Of a stretch of 64,000 bases of DNA, positions 36,745 through 45,685 are shown piece by piece (position 1 is the stretch's first letter; each line of letters starts with the position of its first letter). The notes under the pieces are model-generated. The model worked only from the letters and a program-made list of their open reading frames with translations, did no database searches and was not told the origin of the DNA. The DNA is taken from NCBI GenBank assembly GCA_965242915.1, contig CBDETN010000027.1, positions 372,001-436,000 on the forward strand. The letters run 5' to 3'. Origin of the DNA: CAJXII01 sp965242915 (GTDB taxonomy: Bacteria; Campylobacterota; Campylobacteria; Campylobacterales; Arcobacteraceae). The translations under genes were made by a program, and so were the position numbers.

Positions 36745-38382
36745 CTAACTATTTATTTGTGAATCAAAAAATCCAGTTGCAGTAGTTCCAGGCAATAAAT
36801 TTTCAGCTTCAGCTTGCGGCGTTGCCCCTACTACTCTTAGAGTTTGTGTAGGGTAAGCAATAGTAATATCATCGTGAGCTTTAAATGCATCAAGTATCTC
36901 CATACCAATCGTACTTCTTAAACTCAGTGTTGCATGTGAATTTGTATGAAACCAAGTTGAAATTGTAATACCATAGACTTCTGCAAATGCAAATACTCTA
37001 GGATCTGGATTTGAATTTCTTAATACATATTTTTTTCTCATCTTTTGAAGTCTTTTTCTGGCAAGTTCTGTATAACCTTTTGCATTTGTTGTTGCAACTT
37101 CTTTTGCTAATTCTACCGCTTTTTTATGGTTTGAATCAAATGTAATATTTATATCTACCACATCCCAAACTGTTCTTAGTCCGTCAAATGTATAATTTGC
37201 TATCATTTCAGTAAAAACATAGTTGTTTGGTATGAAAAATACTCTTCCTGTTCTTCTATTTTTTGAATAACTTGTTAATGTTGTATCTTCTCTAATAGCA
37301 ATTTTTAATAAAGTAATATCAAGAACATCTCCAACCACTTCTACACCATCTTTTGTAACTTTAATTCTATCACCCGGATTAATAGATCCGCTTAGCATGA
37401 TTGACATCCAACCAAATATAGACATAAACCAATCTTTTAATGCAATAGCGATACCCGCAGATGCAAATCCTAAAAATGTAACCAGATGAGAAGCATTGTC
37501 AATATATGAAAAAAGAACTACAATAATCGTTAAAATAATAAAAATAAAATTGACCAGTTTGTTACCGGTATAATGTTTATCATCATCTTTAACATATTTT
37601 TTCATGGCAATTTTAGCAATAATAGTCATAGCAAATAAAACGGCAATTATAATAAGTAATTTAAAAATATTACTGATTTCTGCAGTTATATTTTCATTTG
37701 TTTCGGCAATTACCTGCTCTATTTTTTTTGCATATACTTCACCTGTTGTTGATACAATATCTACAACCATATTAAAATCTTTTAATTCTTGTCGAAGCTT
37801 AGCCATATCTAATTTTAATTCTTCGGTGGAAGCTATTTTATCTAACTCTTCAAAATATTTTAACTTTTGATTTAGAAAACTCAGAATTTCAACTAATTCA
37901 AGGTTAACCTCTTTATATGTAGCCTGATTATCTTTTAATTTTTGAATATAGGAAAATGCCTCAATAATTATAAATGGATTAGTAACATTAGGAGCTTTAG
38001 TAATAGCACTTGGTGTAATTTGCTTTCCGATTGGTGAATCTTTATATTCACTAATCAATTCAAGTTCATTTTCTTTAATTTTTACCTTGTTAAATAGCTG
38101 ATAAGAAAGCTCTTTATATTTTTTACCTTTCCATCGTGAATATTTTTTTGCATCTGCTTTTATTTTTGTTAATTCTTCCTCTATTTTTCTATATGTTAAA
38201 TAATTATTATATCTTGTAATCCAAATATTATCTTCTAATTCTTCATTTATATCCTTGAGTTTAAATTCAATTGCAACTATTGATTTTTGTTCATCTTCTA
38301 ATATCTCTTGTTCACTTAAAGTTTGGGCATTAGACCAACCAAATATTATTATAATTAAAAATACATATCTTAATAATTTCAT
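36745..38382 (-). CDS. MscS-family mechanosensitive channel with periplasmic helical domain
   Basis: A signal peptide (LLRYVFLIIIIFGWSNAQ) leads to about 210 residues of helical, probably periplasmic coiled-coil. Membrane helices at about 235-330 follow, and then the MscS pore helix and beta domain (GFASAGIAIALKDWFMSIFG, GDRIKV). The C-terminal alpha/beta domain ends near RVVGATPQ. It opens on osmotic downshock to release solutes. The start codon and the aroB stop share one base, so the two genes are coupled. Confidence 0.88.
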   Translation of the reverse strand: MKLLRYVFLIIIIFGWSNAQTLSEQEILEDEQKSIVAIEFKLKDINEELEDNIWITRYNNYLTYRKIEEELTKIKADAKKYSRWKGKKYKELSYQLFNKVKIKENELELISEYKDSPIGKQITPSAITKAPNVTNPFIIIEAFSYIQKLKDNQATYKEVNLELVEILSFLNQKLKYFEELDKIASTEELKLDMAKLRQELKDFNMVVDIVSTTGEVYAKKIEQVIAETNENITAEISNIFKLLIIIAVLFAMTIIAKIAMKKYVKDDDKHYTGNKLVNFIFIILTIIVVLFSYIDNASHLVTFLGFASAGIAIALKDWFMSIFGWMSIMLSGSINPGDRIKVTKDGVEVVGDVLDITLLKIAIREDTTLTSYSKNRRTGRVFFIPNNYVFTEMIANYTFDGLRTVWDVVDINITFDSNHKKAVELAKEVATTNAKGYTELARKRLQKMRKKYVLRNSNPDPRVFAFAEVYGITISTWFHTNSHATLSLRSTIGMEILDAFKAHDDITIAYPTQTLRVVGATPQAEAENLLPGTTATGFFDSQINS

Positions 38383-39413
38383 TAAATACCTTTCAATACT
38401 TGAAGTACAATATCTTTTGGTACTTCATCAGTTATTTTACAATCACCTAATCCAACCGGCAATATAAACTTAATTTTATTATCCAAAGCTTTTTTGTCTA
38501 AGTAAAAATGTTCATAAAAATGTTTGGCAGATTCAACCTTATAAGTTGTTGGTATATCATATTTTTCTAAAAGAGCTTTAACTCTTGAAGCTTCATCTTT
38601 GCTCATTAAACCCAACTTTACTGAAACATTATTTGCCATAACCATACCAATACCTACAGCTTCACCATGTAAATATTTTTCATATTTTGTTTCATTTTCA
38701 ATAACATGACCAAAAGTATGACCATAGTTAAGTGCAGCTCTTAAACCTTTTTCTTTCTCATCTTGTGATACAACCCATGCTTTTGTTTCTACTGATTTTT
38801 GTATTGCTACTTGAATATTAGCATCATCATTTAAATCATTTTGCTCCAACCACTCAAAGAAATCAGCATTAAAACAAACTGCCATTTTAATAACTTCAGC
38901 AACCCCCGCACTAAACTCTTTTTTTGGTAAAGTTGTTAAAAAATAAGGGTCAATATAAACAGCTTGAGGTTGATGAAATGCACCAACTAAATTCTTACCA
39001 AATTTATTATTGATACCTGTTTTACCACCGACACTGGCATCAACCTGACTTAATAATGTTGTGGGAATTTGAATAAAATCAATCCCTCTTTGATAAATAG
39101 AAGCACAAAATCCAGTCATATCTCCAATAACACCGCCGCCAAATGCTATAAGCAAAGAGCTACGATTTAATTTATGTTCAAAACAGTGTTCCAAAATCTG
39201 CTCAATAGTTTCCATATTCTTATATTGCTCACCGTCAGGAATTGTAACAACACTCAAATTCTTAGCATTTATTTTAGATATTAAATAATCTAAATGTAAT
39301 TTACTTATAGTTGGATTTGTGACGATTACAACTTTAGTATCAAAGTTTAACTTTTGTAGTTTATCAATTGTAATATCATAAGATGTATTTGGCAGGGAAA
39401 TATTTACAACCAA
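38382..39413 (-). CDS. aroB: 3-dehydroquinate synthase
   Basis: 343 residues of the NAD- and zinc-dependent enzyme that cyclises DAHP to 3-dehydroquinate in the shikimate pathway. Visible motifs are PDGEQYKNMET, FGGGVIGDMTGF, PTTLLSQVDASVGGKTGIN, the metal ligand region LNYGHTFGHVIE, and YLHGEAVGIGM. Family length is normal. The gene is followed with a one-base overlap by the MscS gene. Confidence 0.95.
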   Translation of the reverse strand: MVVNISLPNTSYDITIDKLQKLNFDTKVVIVTNPTISKLHLDYLISKINAKNLSVVTIPDGEQYKNMETIEQILEHCFEHKLNRSSLLIAFGGGVIGDMTGFCASIYQRGIDFIQIPTTLLSQVDASVGGKTGINNKFGKNLVGAFHQPQAVYIDPYFLTTLPKKEFSAGVAEVIKMAVCFNADFFEWLEQNDLNDDANIQVAIQKSVETKAWVVSQDEKEKGLRAALNYGHTFGHVIENETKYEKYLHGEAVGIGMVMANNVSVKLGLMSKDEASRVKALLEKYDIPTTYKVESAKHFYEHFYLDKKALDNKIKFILPVGLGDCKITDEVPKDIVLQVLKGI

Positions 39414-39478
39414 TTTTTACCTCTTTTTTAATAAATTTTTATAATTGTATCCATTTTAGCTAAATTTGGCTGAGAATT

Positions 39479-39922
39479 TTATCTTAGTTGTATTAATTTA
39501 CTTTTATTAATTTTTATAATATTAGAAGAGTTACTTTCAAAATATTTTTTATTGGTCAAAACTTCAATATCTGAATTTTTCGCAGCAAATTCAATATCAA
39601 ACTTTTCCCCTGTAAGATTTGCAGAAGTAGAATATAAAGTCCCAAATTTTTTAATAAATTTATGATGTAAACAATCTTTATCCACAACCCTGAAACTCTC
39701 CCCATTTGGATAAATAAAAGTAGTATTTTTAGAGTTTCTGATTAATTTTCTTTGTTGTTTTGGAATTCTTGTATGAGTTGTTAAAGTTTTAAAACTATCA
39801 ACGACACGAAGTGTTTTTTGTGTAGTTGGTCTATTTTTAATAGTGCAAAGTTTTTTATTATCACTTGATAAAAAGCCAACCGTAGTATCTGTTTGAGTTA
39901 GGTAAACTAAGTTTTTATTCAT
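39479..39922 (-). CDS. Short Sua5/YrdC-domain protein
   Basis: 147 residues beginning YLTQTDTTVGFLS and containing LYSTSANLTGE, the two hallmark strands of the Sua5/YciO/YrdC fold, which makes threonylcarbamoyl-AMP for the t6A tRNA modification. The chain is shorter than TsaC (about 190) and poorly conserved in the KxR nucleotide site, so activity is uncertain. Short versions like this are common in Campylobacterota. Confidence 0.75.
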   Translation of the reverse strand: MNKNLVYLTQTDTTVGFLSSDNKKLCTIKNRPTTQKTLRVVDSFKTLTTHTRIPKQQRKLIRNSKNTTFIYPNGESFRVVDKDCLHHKFIKKFGTLYSTSANLTGEKFDIEFAAKNSDIEVLTNKKYFESNSSNIIKINKSKLIQLR

Positions 39923-39934
39923 ATTATATTCCTA

Positions 39935-39964
39935 CTCGTTCTACCTCTCCTGAGGTGGAACGAG
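39935..39964. repeat. Palindromic REP-like hairpin, intergenic copy
   Basis: CTCGTTCTACCTC, loop TCCT, then GAGGTGGAACGAG: a 13-position stem with one T-G pair. It lies between the carB stop and the Sua5-like start. A related element is inside carB at 41584-41609. Confidence 0.75.
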
Positions 39965-39972
39965 AGTAATTT

Positions 39973-42900
39973 TTAGTCTGCCAAAAAGTCTTGAATTGAC
40001 TTCGGAACTATAGAACTTCCATCTTTACTGGCTTTTATAGCCTCTACTGATGCTAACGCACCTGCAACTGTTGTAAAATACGGTACATTCATTCTCAGCA
40101 CCATTCTTCTAATTTCTAAACCATCATCTTTGCTTATTTCTTTCCCGTCACTTGTATTAATGGCCATTACAATCTCATTGTTAGCCAAACTATCAGTAAT
40201 ATTTGGACGCCCCTCACTGACTTTTAGAACTTTATCACAGTCAAGTCCAGCTTTTGCAATAACATTAAATGTTCCACCAGTAGCAACTATTTTAAACCCT
40301 TCATCTATAAGTCCGCTTGCAATTGCAGGTGCAAATTCTTTATCTAAATCAGCAAGAGAGATAAATACTTTTCCACCGTCTTTTGGTAAAAAGTTTTTAG
40401 CTGCATCTTGAGCTTTTGCAAAACTAGTTCCAAAGTTTGAACTAATACCCATAACTTCACCCGTAGATTTCATTTCAGGGCTTAAAATAAGGTCAGCACC
40501 GCTAAGTTTATTAAATGGAAAAACTGCTTCTTTTATAGCTACATGGTCTCTCATTTTAGGTCGCAAAACTCCATCACTTTCTTGTACAATATTATTATCA
40601 TAAACTGCCAATGCATCTCTTAGAGTAACACCCATCATAACTCTTGTAGCTATTTTAGCTAAAGGCATACCTGTTGCTTTACTAACAAATGGTACAGTTC
40701 TACTAGCTCGTGGATTAACTTCAATTAAATAAATTTGCCCTTGATGAATAGCATATTGAGTATTCATCAACCCAATAACACCTAACTCTAAAGCCATATT
40801 TTTAGTTTTTTGTTCAACCTCTTTGATTAACTCATCACTTAAACTAACAGGTGGTAAACTACAAGCTGAATCACCTGAGTGAATTCCAGCTTCTTCAATA
40901 TGCTGCATAATCCCACCAATATAAACATCAGTTCCATCAGTGATACAATCTACATCAAGCTCAATAGCTCTGTCTAAAAATTTATCTACAAGTACCGGTG
41001 CATCATTTGATACTGATACAGCTTCATCCATATATTGAGTTAATTCAGCATCTGAATAAACTATTTTCATACCACGACCGCCAAGTACAAATGAAGGTCG
41101 CACAAGAACTGGATAAGTAACTCTGTTTGCAATTATTAAGGCTTCTTCTATTGTAACAGCTGTTCCATTATCAGGCTGTAAAAGTCCTGCTTTTTCAACA
41201 AATGAAGCAAATTTTTCTCTATCTTCTGCTAAATCAATAACTTGTGCAGTAGTTCCAATTATTTTTCCACCGATTCTATGAATATCATTAGCAAGTTTAA
41301 GTGGAGTTTGTCCACCAAAATGTACAATAATACCATCAGGGTTTTCAGTTTCAATTACACTTCTAACATGCTCAAAATCAATTGGCTCAAAATATAAAAC
41401 ATCTGATATATCATAATCGGTACTTACTGTTTCAGGATTACAGTTGTACATAATTGTTTCAACACCCATCTCATTTAAAGCAAAAGATGCGTGAACACAA
41501 CAGTAATCAAACTCAATACCTTGACCGATTCTATTGGGTCCTCCGCCTAAAATAAGAATTTTTTTCTTATCACGAGCCACACTCTCGTTCCCACTCTCCT
41601 GAGTGGGAATTTTAGTAATATTAGTTGTTGAATAAAGATAAGGTGTTAAAGCTTTAAACTCAGCACTGCAAGTATCAACTTCATTGTACTCAAAATTAAT
41701 ACCTAAGTTTTTTCGTGCGTTATAAACATCTTCTTCAATTGAATCAATAAGTGCAGCTATCATCTTATCACTAAATCCAAAAGTTTTAGCAAGTCTAAGT
41801 AAATCTTCATCTTCAAGTACATTAAGTTCAGCTTTTTGAAGTTTAACTTCCATCTCGTATATTTCTCTAAACTGAGTGATAAACCAAGGATCAATCTTAC
41901 TTAATTCAAAAATATCTTCATCAGTAAGACCTTTTCTCATACCTTGCATTAAATATAAAAGCCGTGAATCGTTTGGTCTTCTAATCTCTTTTTTGATTAA
42001 ATCTAAATCACCCGCAATTTCATCAAATCCGCAAAGTCCAGTTTCAAGTGAACATAAAGCTTTTTGCATAGACTCTTTAAATGTTCTACCCATAGCCATC
42101 ACTTCACCGACACTTTTCATAGAAGTTGTAAGTGTACTATTTGCATTTGGAAATTTCTCAAATGTAAATCTAGGAACTTTAGTAACAATATAATCAATTA
42201 CCGGCTCAAAAGATGCTGTAGTACCTGTGATATCATTTTCCACCTCATCAAGTGTAAAACCAACTGCAAGGAGAGTCGCAACTTTTGCAATAGGATAACC
42301 TGTAGCTTTAGAAGCCAAAGCAGAACTCCTTGATACTCTAGGATTCATCTCAATTACAATCATTCTTCCCGTTTTTGGGTCGATTGAAAATTGAACATTA
42401 CTTCCACCGGTATCAACACCAATTTCTCTTAAAATATCAAAAGAAGCATTTCTCATATTTTGATATTCTTTATCTGTAAGTGTTAAAGCCGGAGCAACAG
42501 TAATACTATCTCCTGTATGAACTCCCATTGGGTCTAAATTTTCAATTGAACATACTATAATACAGTTATCTTTACTATCACGAATTACTTCCATCTCATA
42601 TTCTTTCCAACCAAGAAGCGACTCTTCTACTAAAATTTCACTAATTGGTGAAGCATCAATTCCGATTTGTGCTAATTCTCTGTATTCATCAATATTATAA
42701 GCAACACCGCTTCCACCCCCGGCAAGAGTAAATGAAGCACGAATAATTATAGGAAAACCAATATCCTCTTGAGCTTTAAGTGCATCTTCTATATTGTAAG
42801 CATAATGTGATCTTGGTAAATCCATACCAATTTTAATCATCGCTTTTTTAAATAAAAGTCTATCTTCACCTTTTTTGATAGCATCAGGATGAGCTCCTAA

Positions 42901-43239
42901 AAATTCAATACCTTCTAACATACCATCATCATACATTTGTGTTGCAACATTAAGTGCTGTTTGTCCACCCATAGTAGGTAAAATAGCATCTATATTTTCT
43001 TTTTTTATAATTTGAGCAATCACCTCTTTTGTAATTGGCTCGATATAAGTTTGATCAGCAAACTCAGGGTCTGTCATAATAGTAGCTGGATTAGAGTTAA
43101 TAAGAACAACTCTATATCCTAACTCTTTTAAAGTTTTTGTGGCTTGGGTACCTGAATAATCAAACTCACATGCTTGACCAATAATAATAGGTCCTGAACC
43201 TATTAGTAAAATAGACTTAATATCTGTTCTTTTTGGCAT
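39973..43239 (-). CDS. carB: Carbamoyl-phosphate synthase, large subunit
   Basis: 1088 residues with the duplicated ATP-grasp architecture: GSGPIIIGQACEFDYSGTQA in the first half and GGGPNRIGQGIEFDYCC in the second. A C-terminal MGS-like allosteric domain (KIVATGGTFNVI) follows. It makes carbamoyl phosphate for arginine and pyrimidine synthesis with CarA, which is not in the window. GAGGA lies 7 bases before the ATG. The linker between the halves carries a short low-complexity insert (PTQESGNESVARDK) encoded by a palindromic repeat, at a point where the family varies in length. Confidence 0.96.
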   Translation of the reverse strand: MPKRTDIKSILLIGSGPIIIGQACEFDYSGTQATKTLKELGYRVVLINSNPATIMTDPEFADQTYIEPITKEVIAQIIKKENIDAILPTMGGQTALNVATQMYDDGMLEGIEFLGAHPDAIKKGEDRLLFKKAMIKIGMDLPRSHYAYNIEDALKAQEDIGFPIIIRASFTLAGGGSGVAYNIDEYRELAQIGIDASPISEILVEESLLGWKEYEMEVIRDSKDNCIIVCSIENLDPMGVHTGDSITVAPALTLTDKEYQNMRNASFDILREIGVDTGGSNVQFSIDPKTGRMIVIEMNPRVSRSSALASKATGYPIAKVATLLAVGFTLDEVENDITGTTASFEPVIDYIVTKVPRFTFEKFPNANSTLTTSMKSVGEVMAMGRTFKESMQKALCSLETGLCGFDEIAGDLDLIKKEIRRPNDSRLLYLMQGMRKGLTDEDIFELSKIDPWFITQFREIYEMEVKLQKAELNVLEDEDLLRLAKTFGFSDKMIAALIDSIEEDVYNARKNLGINFEYNEVDTCSAEFKALTPYLYSTTNITKIPTQESGNESVARDKKKILILGGGPNRIGQGIEFDYCCVHASFALNEMGVETIMYNCNPETVSTDYDISDVLYFEPIDFEHVRSVIETENPDGIIVHFGGQTPLKLANDIHRIGGKIIGTTAQVIDLAEDREKFASFVEKAGLLQPDNGTAVTIEEALIIANRVTYPVLVRPSFVLGGRGMKIVYSDAELTQYMDEAVSVSNDAPVLVDKFLDRAIELDVDCITDGTDVYIGGIMQHIEEAGIHSGDSACSLPPVSLSDELIKEVEQKTKNMALELGVIGLMNTQYAIHQGQIYLIEVNPRASRTVPFVSKATGMPLAKIATRVMMGVTLRDALAVYDNNIVQESDGVLRPKMRDHVAIKEAVFPFNKLSGADLILSPEMKSTGEVMGISSNFGTSFAKAQDAAKNFLPKDGGKVFISLADLDKEFAPAIASGLIDEGFKIVATGGTFNVIAKAGLDCDKVLKVSEGRPNITDSLANNEIVMAINTSDGKEISKDDGLEIRRMVLRMNVPYFTTVAGALASVEAIKASKDGSSIVPKSIQDFLAD
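41584..41609. repeat. Palindromic REP-like element inside the carB coding region
   Basis: CTCGTTCCCACTC, loop TCCT, then GAGTGGGAA. It has the same layout, the same loop and the same outer arm as the copy at 39935, but its right arm is shortened. It is read in frame as part of the CarB interdomain linker. Confidence 0.75.
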
Positions 43240-43378
43240 TAATATTCCTCGTTTTATGCATTAAAAATTTAATTAGTTTATCTAAAATTTACTTAAAAAA
43301 TTATGAGTCTTATCTCATAAAACTTTTAGTTATTTTGATCTGTCAACCCTATATCATACTAAGAACTATAAATTCTAA

Positions 43379-43957
43379 GCAACCATTTCATTTTGTAACA
43401 TTAACTCTTCAAACTCAACTGGTGAATAATTATTATTTGCACTATGCATTCTTTGTCTATTGTAATATACTTCTATATATTAAAATATAGATTGATTAGC
43501 TTTTGATTTAGTTTCATAAATCTCATGATGAGTAAGTTCAGTTTTTAATGTATGGAAAAAACTTTCAGCAACTGCATTATCCCAACAATTACCTTTTCTA
43601 CTCATACTTTGTATAATTCCATTTTCTTCTAATAAATCTTTATGAGAGTAAGATGCATACTGACTACCTCTATCTGTATGCCATATTAAACCTTTTCTTT
43701 TTATTTGCTACAAGATTTAAATCTTTCATAATATTTCCAATTCGTCTTCTTGAAACAATAAGCCCATATAATCGCTCTAGTTTATCTTTTAGCCGTCTTG
43801 TACCATATTTGCATCTACTTTGAATAAATATAATCTCTATTAACTCATTAAGTTTATCATCTACTGTTTTAACTATACATCCATTATTAATCCAATGATA
43901 ATAACTTGAAATATATACTTTTAATATTTTGCACATTAGATTTATATTGAAGTTCAT
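43379..43957 (-). pseudogene. IS3-family OrfB, inactivated
   Basis: The N-terminal 87 or so codons match the intact OrfB, after which the 266-base deletion removes the first catalytic Asp region and shifts the frame (ending RFNMAYR). The remaining C-terminal part also carries a Glu-to-stop change (GAA to TAA) compared with the other copy. Confidence 0.9.
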
Positions 43958-43983
43958 TTTATTATCTTTTATCCAGGTATACT

Positions 43984-44298
43984 TTATTGAACTTCTTTCG
44001 CAAAGTATACTGCTGCTTTTTTTAATATATCACGCTCCTGCCTAAGTAGTTTAGTTTCTCTTCTTAGCCTTTTATTCTCTTGTTCTAAAGTTTCTTTGGG
44101 AGTTTTGACTATAGATTTAGTTAAATCTTGATTGGCCTTTTTATATTCATTCATCCAATTATAAATTGTCTTAGGATTTACATCTAAATCTTTAGCAATT
44201 TTTAGAACTAAATCACCATTATTTAAAACCAACTGTATTGTTGAATCTCTAAACTCTCTTGTATATTGACTATTTTTCATATTTTCTACTTTCTTCAT
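43984..44298 (-). CDS. IS3-family OrfA of the deleted copy
   Basis: Identical to the OrfA at 28144-28458 except for a Ser-to-Asn change (VLNNGDL). The protein is intact but has no functional OrfB in this copy. It could still act on ends in trans or as a repressor. Confidence 0.88.
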   Translation of the reverse strand: MKKVENMKNSQYTREFRDSTIQLVLNNGDLVLKIAKDLDVNPKTIYNWMNEYKKANQDLTKSIVKTPKETLEQENKRLRRETKLLRQERDILKKAAVYFAKEVQ

Positions 44299-44357
44299 AC
44301 TTTTATTTTAACTTAGATTTATTTAAGTTCTAAGTATGAATTAGTGTAGCCAGATCA

Positions 44358-45108
44358 ATTTTTAGTTCGTTGTTTTATATCTTCGATTATTGAAGATTTT
44401 ATAGGTTCAACGATTATCATTAAATGATCATCATTTTTAAATGCAGTTTTTGAGATAAAATAATCTTGTGCAAAAGTCTCTTTTGAGTTAAGCATATCAG
44501 TTTTAAAATCATTAAAATATTTAAAAACATCAATATTTATAATTAAAATACCTCTTTTTATATTATCAGAGATAATCACAGTTCCAACTCGCAAAGTTGG
44601 TTGTATTGGTTTTACAATTTTACCATGCTCTATATTTAAGTCTAGTTTTGAGTACCATATTTTATTATTTTGAGTATTGATAATATCATTGAAATAATAT
44701 CTGCTTTTTTTATTTTGTAGTTTTTGCTTGGGTATAATATAAGAGTGTTTATCTATATTCTTATCTACTCTTATTATTTCATCACCGTTATTGTCTATAT
44801 ATCTAAATTGAACAATGCCGGGAAAGCTTTTAATTATAGATAAAAAAAGTTCATTTATATCTGTATCGTCTTTTTTATTATTTTAGGAATTGAATAAAGT
44901 TTTTATTTTCTTTTACCCCGATTAAAGTTTTGGCAAATTTACTGATAAAAGCTGTTAATAAGACATCTTTCTCTTCAAATTGGTATTTTGCTTTTTGAAG
45001 TGACAACTGTTTGATGATTTTTTCATCTAAATTGCTTCGATAGATATAATAAGGCAACGCTAAAAACACAACAGCAATTATAAAACTAATAAATAACTTA
45101 TTTTTCAT
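44358..45108 (-). pseudogene. Membrane sensor protein with Cache-like domain, frameshifted and truncated
   Basis: The first frame gives an N-terminal membrane helix (LFISFIIAVVFLALPYYIY) and ends at a stop at 44878. A second frame continues directly: FPGIVQFRYIDNNGDEIIRVD, YYFNDIINTQNNKIWYSKLD, LRVGTVIISDN. This is the extracytoplasmic double-Cache type found on many Campylobacterota kinases and cyclases. A single frameshift in an A/T run near 44880 separates the frames. At 44357 the IS interrupts it, but removing the IS brings a stop after one further codon, so the output domain was already gone. Confidence 0.75.
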
Positions 45109-45168
45109 TCATAATTATATTGTTTATTTCCTTAAAACATTTATAAACTTAACTAATAATACTCTATA

Positions 45169-45414
45169 TTAAATTGATTTGTTTAAATTATCTCTTGCCA
45201 ATAACCAAACAGCGAAATTCTTATCATGAGTTAATATCTCTAAAACTTTTGGTGATGTTTTATAGTCTTGTGCTATAACTAATTTGACATTCAAAGAAAC
45301 CTTGCTGTTTTTACCGTAAAAATAATCATAAGTTAAATCCCCATATCTTTCATCCGCATTTGCACTATTTATAGTTATAAATACAAATAAAATTGCTTTA
45401 AAAAATTGTTTCAT
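45169..45414 (-). CDS. Small secreted protein of unknown function
   Basis: 81 residues: a clear signal peptide (MKQFFKAILFVFITINSANA, cleaved after NA-DE) and a mature part of about 60 residues with no recognised motif. It is divergent from nifS and shares its upstream region with the operator-like repeats. The codon use is like its neighbours. Confidence 0.55.
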   Translation of the reverse strand: MKQFFKAILFVFITINSANADERYGDLTYDYFYGKNSKVSLNVKLVIAQDYKTSPKVLEILTHDKNFAVWLLARDNLNKSI

Positions 45415-45455
45415 TTTTTATCCTTTTTGTTAATTTGTGATGGAAGTATAGTTAA

Positions 45456-45511
45456 ATAGGATAAAAATAGTCTTAATTAAAAAGGCTAATAAGACTATTT
45501 TTATCCTAATT
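45456..45511. promoter_or_regulatory. Two inverted copies of an operator-like motif (19-bp stem)
   Basis: The sequence from TAGGATAAAAATAGTCTTA is repeated as its complement after a 15-base spacer. Each arm carries the motif AAGACTATTTTTATCCTA. A third copy lies at 45622-45647 in the nifS promoter. Confidence 0.6.
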
Positions 45512-45563
45512 CGCCTAAAGACTGTATATAAAGCTTATTTAGGGCTTTTAATTTTTTATTTGA

Positions 45564-45569
45564 TATAAT
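45564..45569 (+). promoter_or_regulatory. Extended -10 upstream of nifS
   Basis: TGATATAAT, a perfect extended -10 with T-rich upstream sequence, lies 117 bases before the nifS ATG. Confidence 0.45.
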
Positions 45570-45618
45570 CAATTCTTAAGAAATAACTTAAATATTTAAA
45601 TTTTAAGAAAGTAGTTTA

Positions 45619-45647
45619 TTGAAATAAGACTAATTTTATCTTAATTA
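45619..45647 (+). promoter_or_regulatory. nifS promoter with overlapping operator-like motif
   Basis: TTGAAA (-35-like) and TAATTA are separated by 17 bases. The spacer holds AATAAGACTAATTTTATCTT, the third copy of the motif found twice at 45456-45511. An operator between -35 and -10 would repress when occupied. Confidence 0.5.
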
Positions 45648-45685
45648 AGTTACACTTTCGTAATAATTAAAAAAAGGTGAAGATC

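Larger units (their letters stand above)
43336..44357 (-). mobile_element. IS3-family element, deleted second copy
   Basis: Same ends as the copy at 27230-28517 (TGATCTG...), with its own 4-bp target duplication ATTT on both sides. It is 266 bases shorter. The deletion joins two occurrences of TTAAACCTTTT that lie 266 bases apart in the intact copy, so it arose by recombination at an 11-base repeat. Confidence 0.93.

Noticed and set aside
42064..42333. Cys-rich plus-strand frame
   Set aside because: Complement of the carB ATP-grasp region.
27230..44357. Composite transposon bounded by the two IS3-family copies
   Set aside because: Each copy has its own distinct 4-bp duplication (GTTT and ATTT), showing independent insertions, and housekeeping genes lie between them.
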